Assembly (NCBI GenBank): GCA_030427145.1
Contig: JAUHWT010000015.1
Span: 1-64,000, forward strand
DNA: 64,000 bases
DNA from: Alphaproteobacteria bacterium
Lineage (GTDB): Bacteria; Pseudomonadota; Alphaproteobacteria; Rhodobacterales; Rhodobacteraceae
Direction of reading: 5' to 3'
In this document: in pieces, positions 27,314 through 37,424 of the stretch
Position numbering within the stretch: position 1 is the first letter of the stretch
Layout: every line of letters begins with the position of its first letter
Translations under genes and position numbers: made by a program
The notes under the pieces: generated by a model
Seen by the model: the letters and a program-made list of their open reading frames with translations, nothing else
The model's database searches: none
What the model was told of the DNA's origin: nothing

Positions 27314-27344
27314 ACATTCCTGGGAATCCAGGTCAACATTCCTG
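27314..27344. promoter_or_regulatory. Direct repeat ACATTCCTG x2 with an overlapping ATTCC/GGAAT dyad
   Basis: ACATTCCTG occurs at 27314-27322 and again at 27336-27344, a 22-bp period (two helical turns). The first copy overlaps ATTCC-TG-GGAAT (27316-27327). The repeats lie in the 135-bp gap between divergent dctP and the GntR gene, so they are candidate operators for that regulator. Confidence 0.4.
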
Positions 27345-27398
27345 CATACAAAAAGCACCAGATTGCATCCAATCCGCCCCGCGTGATATTGCGGGCGG

Positions 27399-28040
27399 AT
27401 GACACGCAAACGCGCCGACGTCATTTCCGATGAGCTTGAAAGCCTCGTTCTCGACGGCACCTTCAGCAATGGCGAACGGCTCGACGAGGTTCAGCTGGCC
27501 GCACGTTTCGACGTCTCCCGCACCCCAGTCCGCGAGGCGCTGCAAAAACTCGCCGTCTCCGGTCTGGTGGAACAGGTCCCCCGGCGCGGTGTTTTTGTCC
27601 GCCATCCAGGCCCGGTCGAACTGATCGAGATGTTCGAGGTCATGGCCGAGCTTGAGGCCGTCTGCGCCCGACTCGCCGCGACCCGCATCACGGATGAGGC
27701 CCTGACAGACCTGCACGACATCAACACCCGCTGCACCGGCGCGGTCAGCAATGGCGACACTGATGGCTACTACCGGGAAAACGAGCGTTTTCATGCGGTT
27801 CTCTACCGACAGTCAGGTAATGGTTTCCTTGAGCGCGAATGTCTGCGTCTTCAGCGCCGGCTCCAGCCCTTCCGCCGCCTGCAACTCCGCGTCCGCGGCC
27901 GGCTCAGCCAGTCCATGGCCGAACACGAGGCCATCGTCAAAGCCCTCGAAGCCGCCGACGGCGCCGCCGCCGCTGAACTGATCCGCAACCACGTTGCCGT
28001 CCAGGGCGAGAAATTCCACGTACTCATGTCGGGCATCTAA
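27399..28040 (+). CDS. GntR-family (FCD type) transcriptional regulator
   Basis: 213 aa. An N-terminal winged helix (LESLVLDGTFSNGERLDEVQ, then FDVSRTPVREALQKLAVSGL and PRRGVFV) is followed by an FCD ligand-binding domain with ENERFHAVLYRQSGN and a late SMAEHEAIVKALEAAD, which usually holds a metal and a carboxylate ligand. Divergent from the TRAP-shikimate operon, it is the likely repressor of that operon. Effector is inferred, not shown. Confidence 0.87.
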   Translation: MTRKRADVISDELESLVLDGTFSNGERLDEVQLAARFDVSRTPVREALQKLAVSGLVEQVPRRGVFVRHPGPVELIEMFEVMAELEAVCARLAATRITDEALTDLHDINTRCTGAVSNGDTDGYYRENERFHAVLYRQSGNGFLERECLRLQRRLQPFRRLQLRVRGRLSQSMAEHEAIVKALEAADGAAAAELIRNHVAVQGEKFHVLMSGI

Positions 28041-28086
28041 CGCACCTGCCCACGGAACAACGCCTGATAACCCAAAGCCCTGAAAC

Positions 28087-28117
28087 AAAAAACCGCGCCG
28101 GAGAACTCCGGCGCGGT
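28087..28117 (-). terminator. Rho-independent terminator of mmsA (possibly bidirectional)
   Basis: Stem ACCGCGCCGGAG (28092-28103) and CTCCGGCGCGGT (28106-28117) is a near-perfect 12-bp repeat with a very small loop. On the minus strand T residues follow (plus 28087-28092 are A). It is about 20 bp past the mmsA stop and also lies 47 bp past the GntR stop, so it may serve both convergent genes. Confidence 0.85.
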
Positions 28118-28140
28118 CCCTTCAATCCATCTGAACCCAA

Positions 28141-29643
<1,503 letters not shown>

Positions 29644-29750
29644 TTGCTTCTCCCTAAATATTTGATGAGCCGGATGTATAACATTCATGTTTGCATATAA
29701 ACCCCTACATTCGACTATCCGTTATGCACAAACGATGATAAGGTTACGGC

Positions 29751-30647
29751 ATGGACTGGGACGACACAAAGTATTTTCTGGCAATTGCCCGCGACGGTCA
29801 GATGCTGTCCGCCGCCAAACGCATGCAGATCAGCCAGGCCCGTTTGAGCCGCCGTCTGCAATCCCTCGAGACCTCTCTCGGCACCCGCCTGTTCGACCGT
29901 TCCACCAAAGGCTGCGAACTCACCGACGAGGGACGCCTGTTTCTTGAAACGGCCGAACGCATCGAGGCCGAAATGCTCTCGGGCCTTGCACGCCTCGGTG
30001 ACAGCGTCGCGGAAATCGCCGGCACCGTCCGCATCGGCGCGCCCGACGGCTTGGGCAGCGCCTATATTTCCCCGCGCCTCGGCCGGATCACGGAGGTATC
30101 CCCAAAGCTGCGCATCCAGCTCGTACCGCTGCCGCGCAATTTCTCGCTCTCCGAACGCGAGGCTGACATCGCCATCATGATCGGCCGCCCCACACGCGGA
30201 CGCCTGCGCTGTCAGCGCCTGGCCGACTACACCCTCGGCCTCTACGCCCACCGGTCCTATATCGACGCCCACGGCACACCGGACACGCTCGATAACCTCC
30301 ATGATCACCCGCTGATCGGCTACGTGGACGATCTGGTCTACACGGAGGAGCTGAACTACGCCGCCGAGTTTCTCAGCGACTGGTCCTCCACCTTCGAGGT
30401 TTCCACCGCCATCGGTCAGTTCGAGGCCGTCCGCTCCGGCGCGGGCATCGGCATCCTCCACGACTTCATGACCGCCGGTCACCCGGACCTCATCCGGCTG
30501 TTCCCCGAAAAAAGCGCCCTGCGCAGCTACTGGGCCGTCTGGCACGAAAACCTGCGCGGCTCCAACCGCGTCTCCGCCGTGGTCGATTTCCTCCGGAAAT
30601 CCATGCAACGCGACGCGGCCCTGTTTCGGCCGGACCTGCAAAAATAA
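29751..30647 (+). CDS. LysR-family transcriptional regulator
   Basis: 298 aa. N-terminal helix-turn-helix MDWDDTKYFLAIARDGQMLS, AAKRMQISQARLSRRLQSLE, then the effector domain with GTVRIGAPDGLGSAYISPRL. Helix content and length are normal for the family. It is divergent from mmsA with 107 bp between starts; TTAT-N12-ATAA at the LysR side could be a LysR-type site. mmsA is the natural first target. Confidence 0.88.
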   Translation: MDWDDTKYFLAIARDGQMLSAAKRMQISQARLSRRLQSLETSLGTRLFDRSTKGCELTDEGRLFLETAERIEAEMLSGLARLGDSVAEIAGTVRIGAPDGLGSAYISPRLGRITEVSPKLRIQLVPLPRNFSLSEREADIAIMIGRPTRGRLRCQRLADYTLGLYAHRSYIDAHGTPDTLDNLHDHPLIGYVDDLVYTEELNYAAEFLSDWSSTFEVSTAIGQFEAVRSGAGIGILHDFMTAGHPDLIRLFPEKSALRSYWAVWHENLRGSNRVSAVVDFLRKSMQRDAALFRPDLQK

Positions 30648-30799
30648 CATAATGCCTGATATGTGAAAAGCCTGACCGGAACCAAACCCGGCCTCACGAA
30701 GTTATTCCGCATTGCGCACAGCCCTACGCGACCAGGGCAGCGCACAAACGAAAATGGGCTCCAAATCACGTTCGGCCCAGTGAGAAACGGGAAGACACG

Positions 30800-31732
30800 A
30801 TGACGGAACGCCGCGGTTTGCAACCCACACTGAAAGAACAATCCGAAAACCCGGAGCCGCGAACGGACGTCCTGAGCGCCAGAGCCGAAGAACGTCAGAC
30901 GCGGCAGGATACCCCGTCAGCCGCCGAAAAGCCGCTTACGCGCGAGGAACGCGACCACGTCTCGAAAAACCGGCGGCTGTCCTCCCTGACCGTTTATTCC
31001 GTCGTCCTGAAAGACGGTGAGGAGGAACTCGACCGACCCAAAACATCCCTGTGGTGGTCCGGCGTGGCCGCCGGCATCGCCATTTCCTCTTCCGTCTTGG
31101 CGGAAGGCGTACTCCGGTCCGGCCTGGGTGAAGATCACCCCTATCTGCACCTGATCGAAAGCTTCGGGTACAGCCTGGGCTTCGTGCTGGTCATCATGTC
31201 CCGGCTCCAGCTTTTCACCGAAAACACCATCACCGTGGTTCTGCCCGTACTGGCCGCGCCCAGCCGTAACAATTTTTACTGTTCCCTGCGGCTTTGGGCC
31301 ATCGTCTTCCTTGCGAACATGGTGGGAACCTCACTGACCGCCGCGATCGCGGTGCATGGCGGCGTTCTGCCCCAGGAAGTGCTGGAGGCCATCGTCGGCA
31401 TCTCCCGCGAGGTGGCCGAACTCGACCCCGGGGAAACCCTCCTGCGCGGGATTCCCGCAGGGTTCCTGATCGCCGCGCTGGTCTGGATGCTGCCCTCCGC
31501 CAAAGGCACGGAGGTTTTCATAATCGTTATGGTCACCTGGCTGATCGCGGCTGGCGGGTTCACGCACGTTGTTGTCGGATCGAACGAGATATTCACCCTC
31601 GTGTTCAGCGGAGAACTAACGGTCTTCTCCGCCTTCGGCCATCACATCCTCCCGACCCTGGTCGGAAACGTCGTCGGCGGCACCGGCCTGTTCGCCATGC
31701 TGGCCTACGGTCAGATCAGTCAGGAAATGTGA
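30800..31732 (+). CDS. Formate/nitrite-transporter (FNT) family membrane protein, YfdC-like
   Basis: 310 aa with a charged N-terminal extension of about 75 residues and then six membrane segments (WWSGVAAGIAISSSVLAEGV, GYSLGFVLVIMSRLQLFTEN, LWAIVFLANMVGTSLTAAIA, and others). TENTIT and the later HVVVGSNEIF match the FNT pore loops, and the long N-terminus fits the YfdC branch, whose substrate is not established. Stands alone between a LysR gene and the LuxR-type gene. Confidence 0.85.
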   Translation: MTERRGLQPTLKEQSENPEPRTDVLSARAEERQTRQDTPSAAEKPLTREERDHVSKNRRLSSLTVYSVVLKDGEEELDRPKTSLWWSGVAAGIAISSSVLAEGVLRSGLGEDHPYLHLIESFGYSLGFVLVIMSRLQLFTENTITVVLPVLAAPSRNNFYCSLRLWAIVFLANMVGTSLTAAIAVHGGVLPQEVLEAIVGISREVAELDPGETLLRGIPAGFLIAALVWMLPSAKGTEVFIIVMVTWLIAAGGFTHVVVGSNEIFTLVFSGELTVFSAFGHHILPTLVGNVVGGTGLFAMLAYGQISQEM

Positions 31733-31975
31733 GGCGGCGGTCCGGTCGCCATTACAGTCGATTTTAATCAACTGACACCACATTAATAACACCGCTTAAG
31801 TATCGATCTTTAAACGCAATCGACTAAACGTCGACAGGGTTTTCTAACCTTGCGGTAAGCAACATCTGCCATAGGGGTTCTTTGGGCGGGCCAAGCTTGA
31901 GCCCGCCGATTACTTCCCCTCCCCAGGAGCCCGCAATTCAGGGTGCGGCCCCCGGTGGAAAACTTGAGGACTGCC

Positions 31976-32944
31976 ATGAACTGGTTCGCAGAGGTGCTTG
32001 ACGACCTTATCAACCAAAACGAGAAGATCGAACTCGACACGATTGCGGAGCTGCGCCGTGTCCGGGACCGGATCTCACAGGACGGAGGCCTCCCGTCGCG
32101 CAACCCCGAAACCGAAAACCTGGCCTCGCGCATCGGTGATGCCGAGACACTCGACCAGGTCGCGGAGGCGTTTGGCGAGATTCCGTGCGAGTTCGGCTTC
32201 GACCACATCACCCTCATCATTCTCAGTGAGGGCGGCCGTTATCTTTCGCGCCGCGTGCTCTCCAGTCTGCCGGATGAATGGTGGGCAAAATATCACTCAC
32301 TGCGTCTGTACGACCGCGACCCGCTGATCGAGGGCATCGTCGCGCGGGACCACGAACTGTTCCTCGACGAACTCGTCCCCACCGACGCGAACGCCCCCAT
32401 GCCCTACACGAATGCGGCCCATTCGCTGAACATCGGGACCAACGGCGTGATCTTCAAAATCGCCTACCCGACCGGCGTCGTCGCCGCCGTAATCCTCAAC
32501 ACGGTCAAATCGCCGCAGTTCGCGCGCAGCCAGTTCCGCAAATACCGCGAGGACCTGCTCTCGCTGGCCTTTGCCACCTGCGACGGGCTGATCCATTTCT
32601 CCCGCATCGGCGCGTCAACAATGGCCGACCTGACCTGCGAGGAAATCCACTTCCTGCGTCTCGTGGCCCTCAGCGAGGACCCCGCCCGTGCGCTGAAAAT
32701 GGACGTGCGCTACGGTTCCGCCGCGAACATCCAGATGCAGATCATCCGTAAGCTTGGCGTGAAATCCATCTTCCAGGCGGTCCTGATCGCCGCGCGCCGT
32801 GGCCTCATCGACGCCGCCATCTTCCATCCGGATGAAATCATCGGAACCCGGCCACAGATCGCCGGCTGGGACGTGCTGCAGGATTTCGACCCAAACAACA
32901 TGGCCACGCACGCCCCCGGATTTGCCGAGGATTCGGACTACTAA
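31976..32944 (+). CDS. LuxR-type autoinducer-binding regulator with a divergent DNA-binding domain (orphan)
   Basis: 322 aa from ATG 31976, preceded by GAGGA at good spacing; an ATG 11 codons upstream lacks one. Residues about 55-215 resemble the acyl-homoserine-lactone-binding domain, including WWAKYHSLRLYDRDPL (the conserved W, Y and DP). Residues 233-295 resemble a LuxR helix-turn-helix (LTCEEIHFLRLVALSEDP, NIQMQIIRKLGVKSIFQAVL) but with the usual middle helix altered. An extra N-terminal helix of about 50 residues and a C-terminal tail are present. No luxI gene is nearby, so a solo receptor is likely. Confidence 0.75.
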   Translation: MNWFAEVLDDLINQNEKIELDTIAELRRVRDRISQDGGLPSRNPETENLASRIGDAETLDQVAEAFGEIPCEFGFDHITLIILSEGGRYLSRRVLSSLPDEWWAKYHSLRLYDRDPLIEGIVARDHELFLDELVPTDANAPMPYTNAAHSLNIGTNGVIFKIAYPTGVVAAVILNTVKSPQFARSQFRKYREDLLSLAFATCDGLIHFSRIGASTMADLTCEEIHFLRLVALSEDPARALKMDVRYGSAANIQMQIIRKLGVKSIFQAVLIAARRGLIDAAIFHPDEIIGTRPQIAGWDVLQDFDPNNMATHAPGFAEDSDY

Positions 32945-32957
32945 ACCCAATACCTCG

Positions 32958-32999
32958 CACCCGGTCCCGACGCGCACTGCGCAGCCCAGGGACCGGGTG
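32958..32999. terminator. Convergent terminator-like hairpin
   Basis: CACCCGGTCCC (32958-32968) and GGGACCGGGTG (32989-32999) are perfect 11-bp arms around a 20-nt loop that itself contains GCGCACTGCGC. It fills the 70-bp gap between the convergent LuxR-type gene and the ABC ATPase gene. No T tract on either side, so it is a weaker, possibly bidirectional terminator. Confidence 0.6.
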
Positions 33000-33014
33000 T
33001 CTAGGAACCGATAC

Positions 33015-34076
33015 CTAAAGCTCCGCCGATCCCGCCGGAAAGGCGTGGGTGCGGCCCGCATCCGGCGCGAACCACACCGTGTCACCGGGTTTGGCCGACA
33101 GCCGCTCGTGCGACAGAATGGTGATGTTCTGACCCGCCTTGCGCACCACAAGCTCGGTCGACGCCCCGGTCGGTTCCACCACGACCACCTCCGCCCGCAG
33201 ATGCCCGTCCCGCGCTTCCGATCCCAGCGAGAAACTCTCGGGCCGGATCCCCACCGTTGCCGGTCCAGGCTGCGCAGGACCAGCCAGCCGCATGGTCTCG
33301 CCATCGGAAAACCGCGCCATGGTCGGATTGTCCGCCGGCACCTCCAGATCCAGCAGGTTCATCGTCGGTGACCCCAGGAAGGCGCCCACAAACGCGTTCT
33401 TCGGATTGTCATAAAGCTCCAACGGCGTACCAATCTGCTCGATCATCCCGTCGCGCAGAACCACGATCCGGTCCGCCAGCGTCATCGCCTCCACCTGATC
33501 ATGCGTCACATAGATCGTGGTAGTCTTCAGCTTCATGTGCAGCTCCTTCAGTTCCGCCCGCATCTTCACGCGCAGCTTCGCATCAAGGTTCGACAGCGGC
33601 TCGTCGAACAGAAAAACCTCCGGTTTGCGCACAATGGCCCGGCCCATCGCAACCCTCTGGCGCTGCCCACCCGACAGCTGCCGCGGCAGCCGGTCGAGAT
33701 ACGGCCCCAGCCCCAGAATATCCGCCGCCCGCTCCACCTTTCCGCGCCGTTTCTCCTCCTGCTCACCCGCAAGGCGCAGGGAAAACGACATGTTGTCGGC
33801 GCTGTTCATGTGCGGATAGAGCGCATAACTCTGAAACACCATCGAGATGCCCCGGTCGCGCGGTGGCACGTCGTTCATGGGAATGCCCCCGATATCAAGC
33901 TGCCCCGAACTGATGCTCTCCAGCCCCGCGATCATCCGCAACAGCGTGGACTTGCCACAGCCCGAAGGCCCGATCAGAACAACAAACTCCCCATCCTCGA
34001 TGTCGAGCGAAACATCCCTGATGACATCGACCTTGCCGTAACTTTTGGACAGGCCGTTCAGCCGAACATGCGCCAT
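33015..34076 (-). CDS. Carbohydrate ABC transporter ATP-binding protein (MalK/UgpC type)
   Basis: 353 aa from the ATG at 34076, one base after the preceding stop; longer upstream readings lie inside the neighbouring gene. Walker A GPSGCGKS at 36-43, signature LSGGQRQRVAMGRAI, Walker B EVFLFDEPLSNLDAKLRVKM, a TOBE-type C-terminal domain ending AFPAGSAEL. It energises the MalF/MalG-type channel of the same operon. It is the last gene, separated from the permeases by a sulfatase and a mutarotase-like gene. Confidence 0.93.
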   Translation of the reverse strand: MAHVRLNGLSKSYGKVDVIRDVSLDIEDGEFVVLIGPSGCGKSTLLRMIAGLESISSGQLDIGGIPMNDVPPRDRGISMVFQSYALYPHMNSADNMSFSLRLAGEQEEKRRGKVERAADILGLGPYLDRLPRQLSGGQRQRVAMGRAIVRKPEVFLFDEPLSNLDAKLRVKMRAELKELHMKLKTTTIYVTHDQVEAMTLADRIVVLRDGMIEQIGTPLELYDNPKNAFVGAFLGSPTMNLLDLEVPADNPTMARFSDGETMRLAGPAQPGPATVGIRPESFSLGSEARDGHLRAEVVVVEPTGASTELVVRKAGQNITILSHERLSAKPGDTVWFAPDAGRTHAFPAGSAEL

Positions 34077-34077
34077 G

Positions 34078-35004
34078 TCATTCCTCCTGATTTTGGGACG
34101 TAAACGTGTAGCTGAGCCGCGTCCTCCAGCTCTCGCCCGGCTCCAGCCATGTGCCCGGCCCGCTGGTGCCATCCGCCGCGCGGTCGCAGTTCGAGGGTTC
34201 CAGGGCCAAAATGTTTCGACGGGGCCGCGCATCGCGCCAGACCTGAAAATACGGCAGATCACTCTCCATCCTCATCCGCGCCGACGGCCAGCGGGTACAG
34301 CCCGGTCGCGTCAGGTCGACGCTCGAGCCAATCGGCGTCGGGTGACAGACCGGCGCACCATGCTCCGCCGCAATCTCCTGCCCCCCAAGTGTCAGCTCCA
34401 TGCCGTAATCCACCATCGGAAAGCCGAAATTCGTGTGGTAGAGTACCCGCATCTCCGCCCGCTCCGGGCCGATATTTTCCACCCGGTCGATCACGGTCAG
34501 CCGCGCCGCCCCAACCGGCGCCTCAATGCGTCGGAAAAGCCGAAAGCACGCCCCGCCCATATGCGCCGTGGTCACCTCACCCTCGGCATGGAGCACCGGC
34601 TCCTCCCGGTCCCAGGCCTCGCCACACCCCGTCACCCGCGCGGGCGTCAGGGGCAGCGATCCGTGCAACGGCATCCCGTCGCGCGGCTGCCTCGCATTGT
34701 CGAGACCACAGGTCACCAGAAACCCCGACATGGCGCGCTGAATCCCCGTACCGCCATCCGCCTGCGCATCGTGCAGACCCGGCGCGACAAACCCCGCCGG
34801 GTGTTGCCAGCCCACCGGCATCCCGCGAAACCCGAGCGGCCCGATATCCAGACTGCGGTCGGCCAGCACCCAGAACGCCAGCCCGCCACCGGTGTCAAAG
34901 GCCAGCGCCCGCACCCCCCGCTCCGGCCCGTCATCGAGCACGATCCGCCGCACCGAAGCCACCTGGCGCAGGTCCGCGACCCTGTCCCGCCAGTCGGGTG
35001 TCAT
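34078..35004 (-). CDS. DUF4432-family, aldose-1-epimerase-like protein
   Basis: 308 aa with the galactose-mutarotase-like beta-sandwich pattern: FDTGGGLAFWVLADRSLDIG, GFLVTCGLDNARQP (near H-containing PLHGSLPLTP), VLYHTNFGFPMVDYG and NILALEPSNCDRA. The family is thought to act on sugar anomers or related ring sugars. It overlaps the sulfatase gene by 4 bp, so a role on the same imported sugar is likely. Exact substrate unknown. Confidence 0.72.
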   Translation of the reverse strand: MTPDWRDRVADLRQVASVRRIVLDDGPERGVRALAFDTGGGLAFWVLADRSLDIGPLGFRGMPVGWQHPAGFVAPGLHDAQADGGTGIQRAMSGFLVTCGLDNARQPRDGMPLHGSLPLTPARVTGCGEAWDREEPVLHAEGEVTTAHMGGACFRLFRRIEAPVGAARLTVIDRVENIGPERAEMRVLYHTNFGFPMVDYGMELTLGGQEIAAEHGAPVCHPTPIGSSVDLTRPGCTRWPSARMRMESDLPYFQVWRDARPRRNILALEPSNCDRAADGTSGPGTWLEPGESWRTRLSYTFTSQNQEE

Positions 35005-36533
35005 GTGACTGCCGCTTCCCGCACCAGGTCGAGCCGTGCGAACGCCTCCTCCGGCGCGTTCAGCCCGCGCATCAGGTCCGCCATCCGGCCCGCCAGCCGC
35101 GCCTCCAGTTCCGCATCCCGGACCGGCGTCTCCTGCCCCGGATCGACCTCAAGATCATAAAGCCGCGTATCGCTCTCAATGATGCAGCCCGGACCATAGG
35201 TGTTGTACATCGCCGACTTCCCGCTCACCGGCACCTGCAACAGGGGCATCTCCCGGCTGAACGGCATCGGCGGCGCCAGCCGCGCCTGGGCCAGTTCCTC
35301 CTGGTGGAAGAAGTCAAAAATATGCGTTGGCATCAGCGTGTACTGATAAATCTCCTGCTCCCGCACATCCGACGGATACCGGTGATACGTGTGCCGCCCG
35401 TCCGTGAGGTTCACCGCCCCGCCAAAATAGCCGAAGATCACCGCATCATGGGGCGACCCCTCCCCGGCCAGCATGGGCCGCAGCGAGGGCGAGGCCATCT
35501 GCGACGGGCGCGGCGCATCGAACAGGTCAAGGATCGTCGCCGCCAGATCCGGCGTCTGGCTCAGCCCCGGCATCCGCGTCCCGTCCGCCAACGGATTGGC
35601 CGGGTCGTGAATGAACAGCGGGATCTGCGCGATCTCCTGATAGAGGTTCATCCGGTTCTTCGCCCAGAGATCATGCTCACCCAACAGGAACCCGTGATCC
35701 GTCGTCACGATCAGCGCCGTATCCTCCCACAGGTTGTCCCGGTCAAAGGCATCGAGCACCTGTCCCAGCAACTCGTCACACATGGCAAGCGAGGCATGGT
35801 AACTGGCGCGAAGCTCATCCTTCTCCTCCAGCGGCCGTTCGCTGTGCCCGTATTCCGGCCAGTCGAGCGCGGGGCCATCTTCGCGCGCGCCCGCAATGTC
35901 GCGGAAGCGCTTGGGCGCATAAAACGGCTCATGCGGCGCGAAGGTCTCAATCTGCAGGAACCAGTTATCCGCCGCCCTGTTCGCCTCCATGAACCCCAAC
36001 CCTGCGGCAAAGGTCTGGAAACTCGGATGCGACGCCTCATCCTCGATGAAGTCGCGGTTGACCACGTTATGCCGCGGGTAGCTGCGCGGCTTTTGGGACA
36101 CCTGGGCCCCATCAAAGCGTTTGCAGATATCCTCCCAGTCCGGCGCCACCACACCTTTCCAGCGGTCACCCTCCTGGCCCCGGAAAAACTCGTGGCTGTC
36201 ATACCGGTTGTGATACGTTGCGCCCCCGTCCTCCCAGTAATGGAAATGATCGGTGACGAAGTGGCTGTAGACCCCCTTTTCCCGGCTCAGAACCTCCGGA
36301 AAAGTCACATCATACGGCTCCACCGGACCCCAGCTGCGGTGCAGAAACGACATCCGCCCGGTCAGAAGATCGCGCCGCGCCGGCATGCAGGGCATGGACC
36401 CCACAACGTGGTTTTCGAACCGCGCACTGCGCTGCGCCAGCCGGTCAAAATTCGGGGTCGGCACCGTTTTGCCACCATAGGGCGACAGGGCGCGGCGATT
36501 GAGCGAGTCAAAAAGGACAAGAACCGTTTTCAT
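35001..36533 (-). CDS. Sulfatase (formylglycine type), cytoplasmic
   Basis: 510 aa. Starts MKTVLVLFDSLNRRALSPYG with the metal-binding D9 region, then the sulfatase signature C49-M-P-A-R-R-D-L-L-T-G, and DTALIVTTDHGFLLGEHDLW for the metal site. No signal peptide, so hydrolysis would follow import. It sits between the permease genes and the mutarotase-like gene of a sugar ABC operon (10 bp after the permease stop), implying a sulfated sugar or sulfated sugar derivative as substrate. A phosphonate monoester hydrolase-like activity is an alternative in this superfamily. Confidence 0.87.
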   Translation of the reverse strand: MKTVLVLFDSLNRRALSPYGGKTVPTPNFDRLAQRSARFENHVVGSMPCMPARRDLLTGRMSFLHRSWGPVEPYDVTFPEVLSREKGVYSHFVTDHFHYWEDGGATYHNRYDSHEFFRGQEGDRWKGVVAPDWEDICKRFDGAQVSQKPRSYPRHNVVNRDFIEDEASHPSFQTFAAGLGFMEANRAADNWFLQIETFAPHEPFYAPKRFRDIAGAREDGPALDWPEYGHSERPLEEKDELRASYHASLAMCDELLGQVLDAFDRDNLWEDTALIVTTDHGFLLGEHDLWAKNRMNLYQEIAQIPLFIHDPANPLADGTRMPGLSQTPDLAATILDLFDAPRPSQMASPSLRPMLAGEGSPHDAVIFGYFGGAVNLTDGRHTYHRYPSDVREQEIYQYTLMPTHIFDFFHQEELAQARLAPPMPFSREMPLLQVPVSGKSAMYNTYGPGCIIESDTRLYDLEVDPGQETPVRDAELEARLAGRMADLMRGLNAPEEAFARLDLVREAAVT

Positions 36534-36542
36534 AACAACCTC

Positions 36543-37424
36543 TTATTTCACCGCGCCGGAGGTCAGGCCGCGGACAATAAATCTCTGGGCAAACAACAGA
36601 AGCAGCAGCGCGGGCAAAATCGACAGGGTCGAGGCCGCCGCCATCTCCGTGAATGCGATGGTGTTTTCCTGGGCGTATTTCCCGATCCCGAGCGGCACGG
36701 TCGCCGTCTGCCGCTGGCTCAGCACAAGAACCACGGGAAACTCGTTCCAGCTGAAGATAAAGGTCAAAATCCCCGTCGCCGCCAGGCCCGGCCGTACAAT
36801 CGGCAGAACCACATGCCGCAGGATCTCTGGCACCCGCGCCCCGTCAATCTGCGCCGCCTCGACCAGCTCCTTCGGCACGTCGCGGATAAACACACCCATC
36901 ATCCACAGGGCCATCGGCAGATGCAGCGTGGTATGGGCCAGAATGATGCCGGTGTAACTGTTGTCGAGCCCCACCGACCGGAACATGGTAAACCACGCCC
37001 CCGCCAGCGTAATCGGCGGCACCATATGAAAAATCACCGACCAGCCCAGCAGCGAATGCAGCACCCAGGCCGGCCACTGAAGCCGGTAGAGAGAAAACGC
37101 CGCCAGCGTCGCAATCACCAGCACAAGGAACGTGCTGACCAGACCAATCACCATCGAGTTGGCGAAATTGCGCGCGAAATCCGACGTCTTGTCAAAGATC
37201 ACATCCAGAAACCCCTCGATCCGCGGCGTGAACAGAACCTTGCCCATCAGCAGGTCGATCTGCGTCTTGAACGCGGCCGAGACGATCCAGAAAAACGGAA
37301 ACAAAACGATCAGCGCAAACCCCAGCAGAACGATATGGCGCATCACCGCGACCTGGCGTTCCGAAACGCTAAACCGGCGGTCCGGCAGGGTCATGGTCCC
37401 CGGCGTGTCAGATACATGGCTCAT
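36543..37424 (-). CDS. Carbohydrate ABC transporter permease (MalG type)
   Basis: 293 aa, six membrane segments with a hydrophilic N-terminal stretch. EAA loop: 'ELVEAAQIDGARVPEILRHV', then VLPIVRPG. FFWIVSAAFKTQIDLLMGKV at the first loop is typical of MalG partners. ATGA overlap with the MalF-type gene upstream. Paired with it to import a carbohydrate, likely sulfated as judged from the embedded sulfatase gene. Confidence 0.92.
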   Translation of the reverse strand: MSHVSDTPGTMTLPDRRFSVSERQVAVMRHIVLLGFALIVLFPFFWIVSAAFKTQIDLLMGKVLFTPRIEGFLDVIFDKTSDFARNFANSMVIGLVSTFLVLVIATLAAFSLYRLQWPAWVLHSLLGWSVIFHMVPPITLAGAWFTMFRSVGLDNSYTGIILAHTTLHLPMALWMMGVFIRDVPKELVEAAQIDGARVPEILRHVVLPIVRPGLAATGILTFIFSWNEFPVVLVLSQRQTATVPLGIGKYAQENTIAFTEMAAASTLSILPALLLLLFAQRFIVRGLTSGAVK

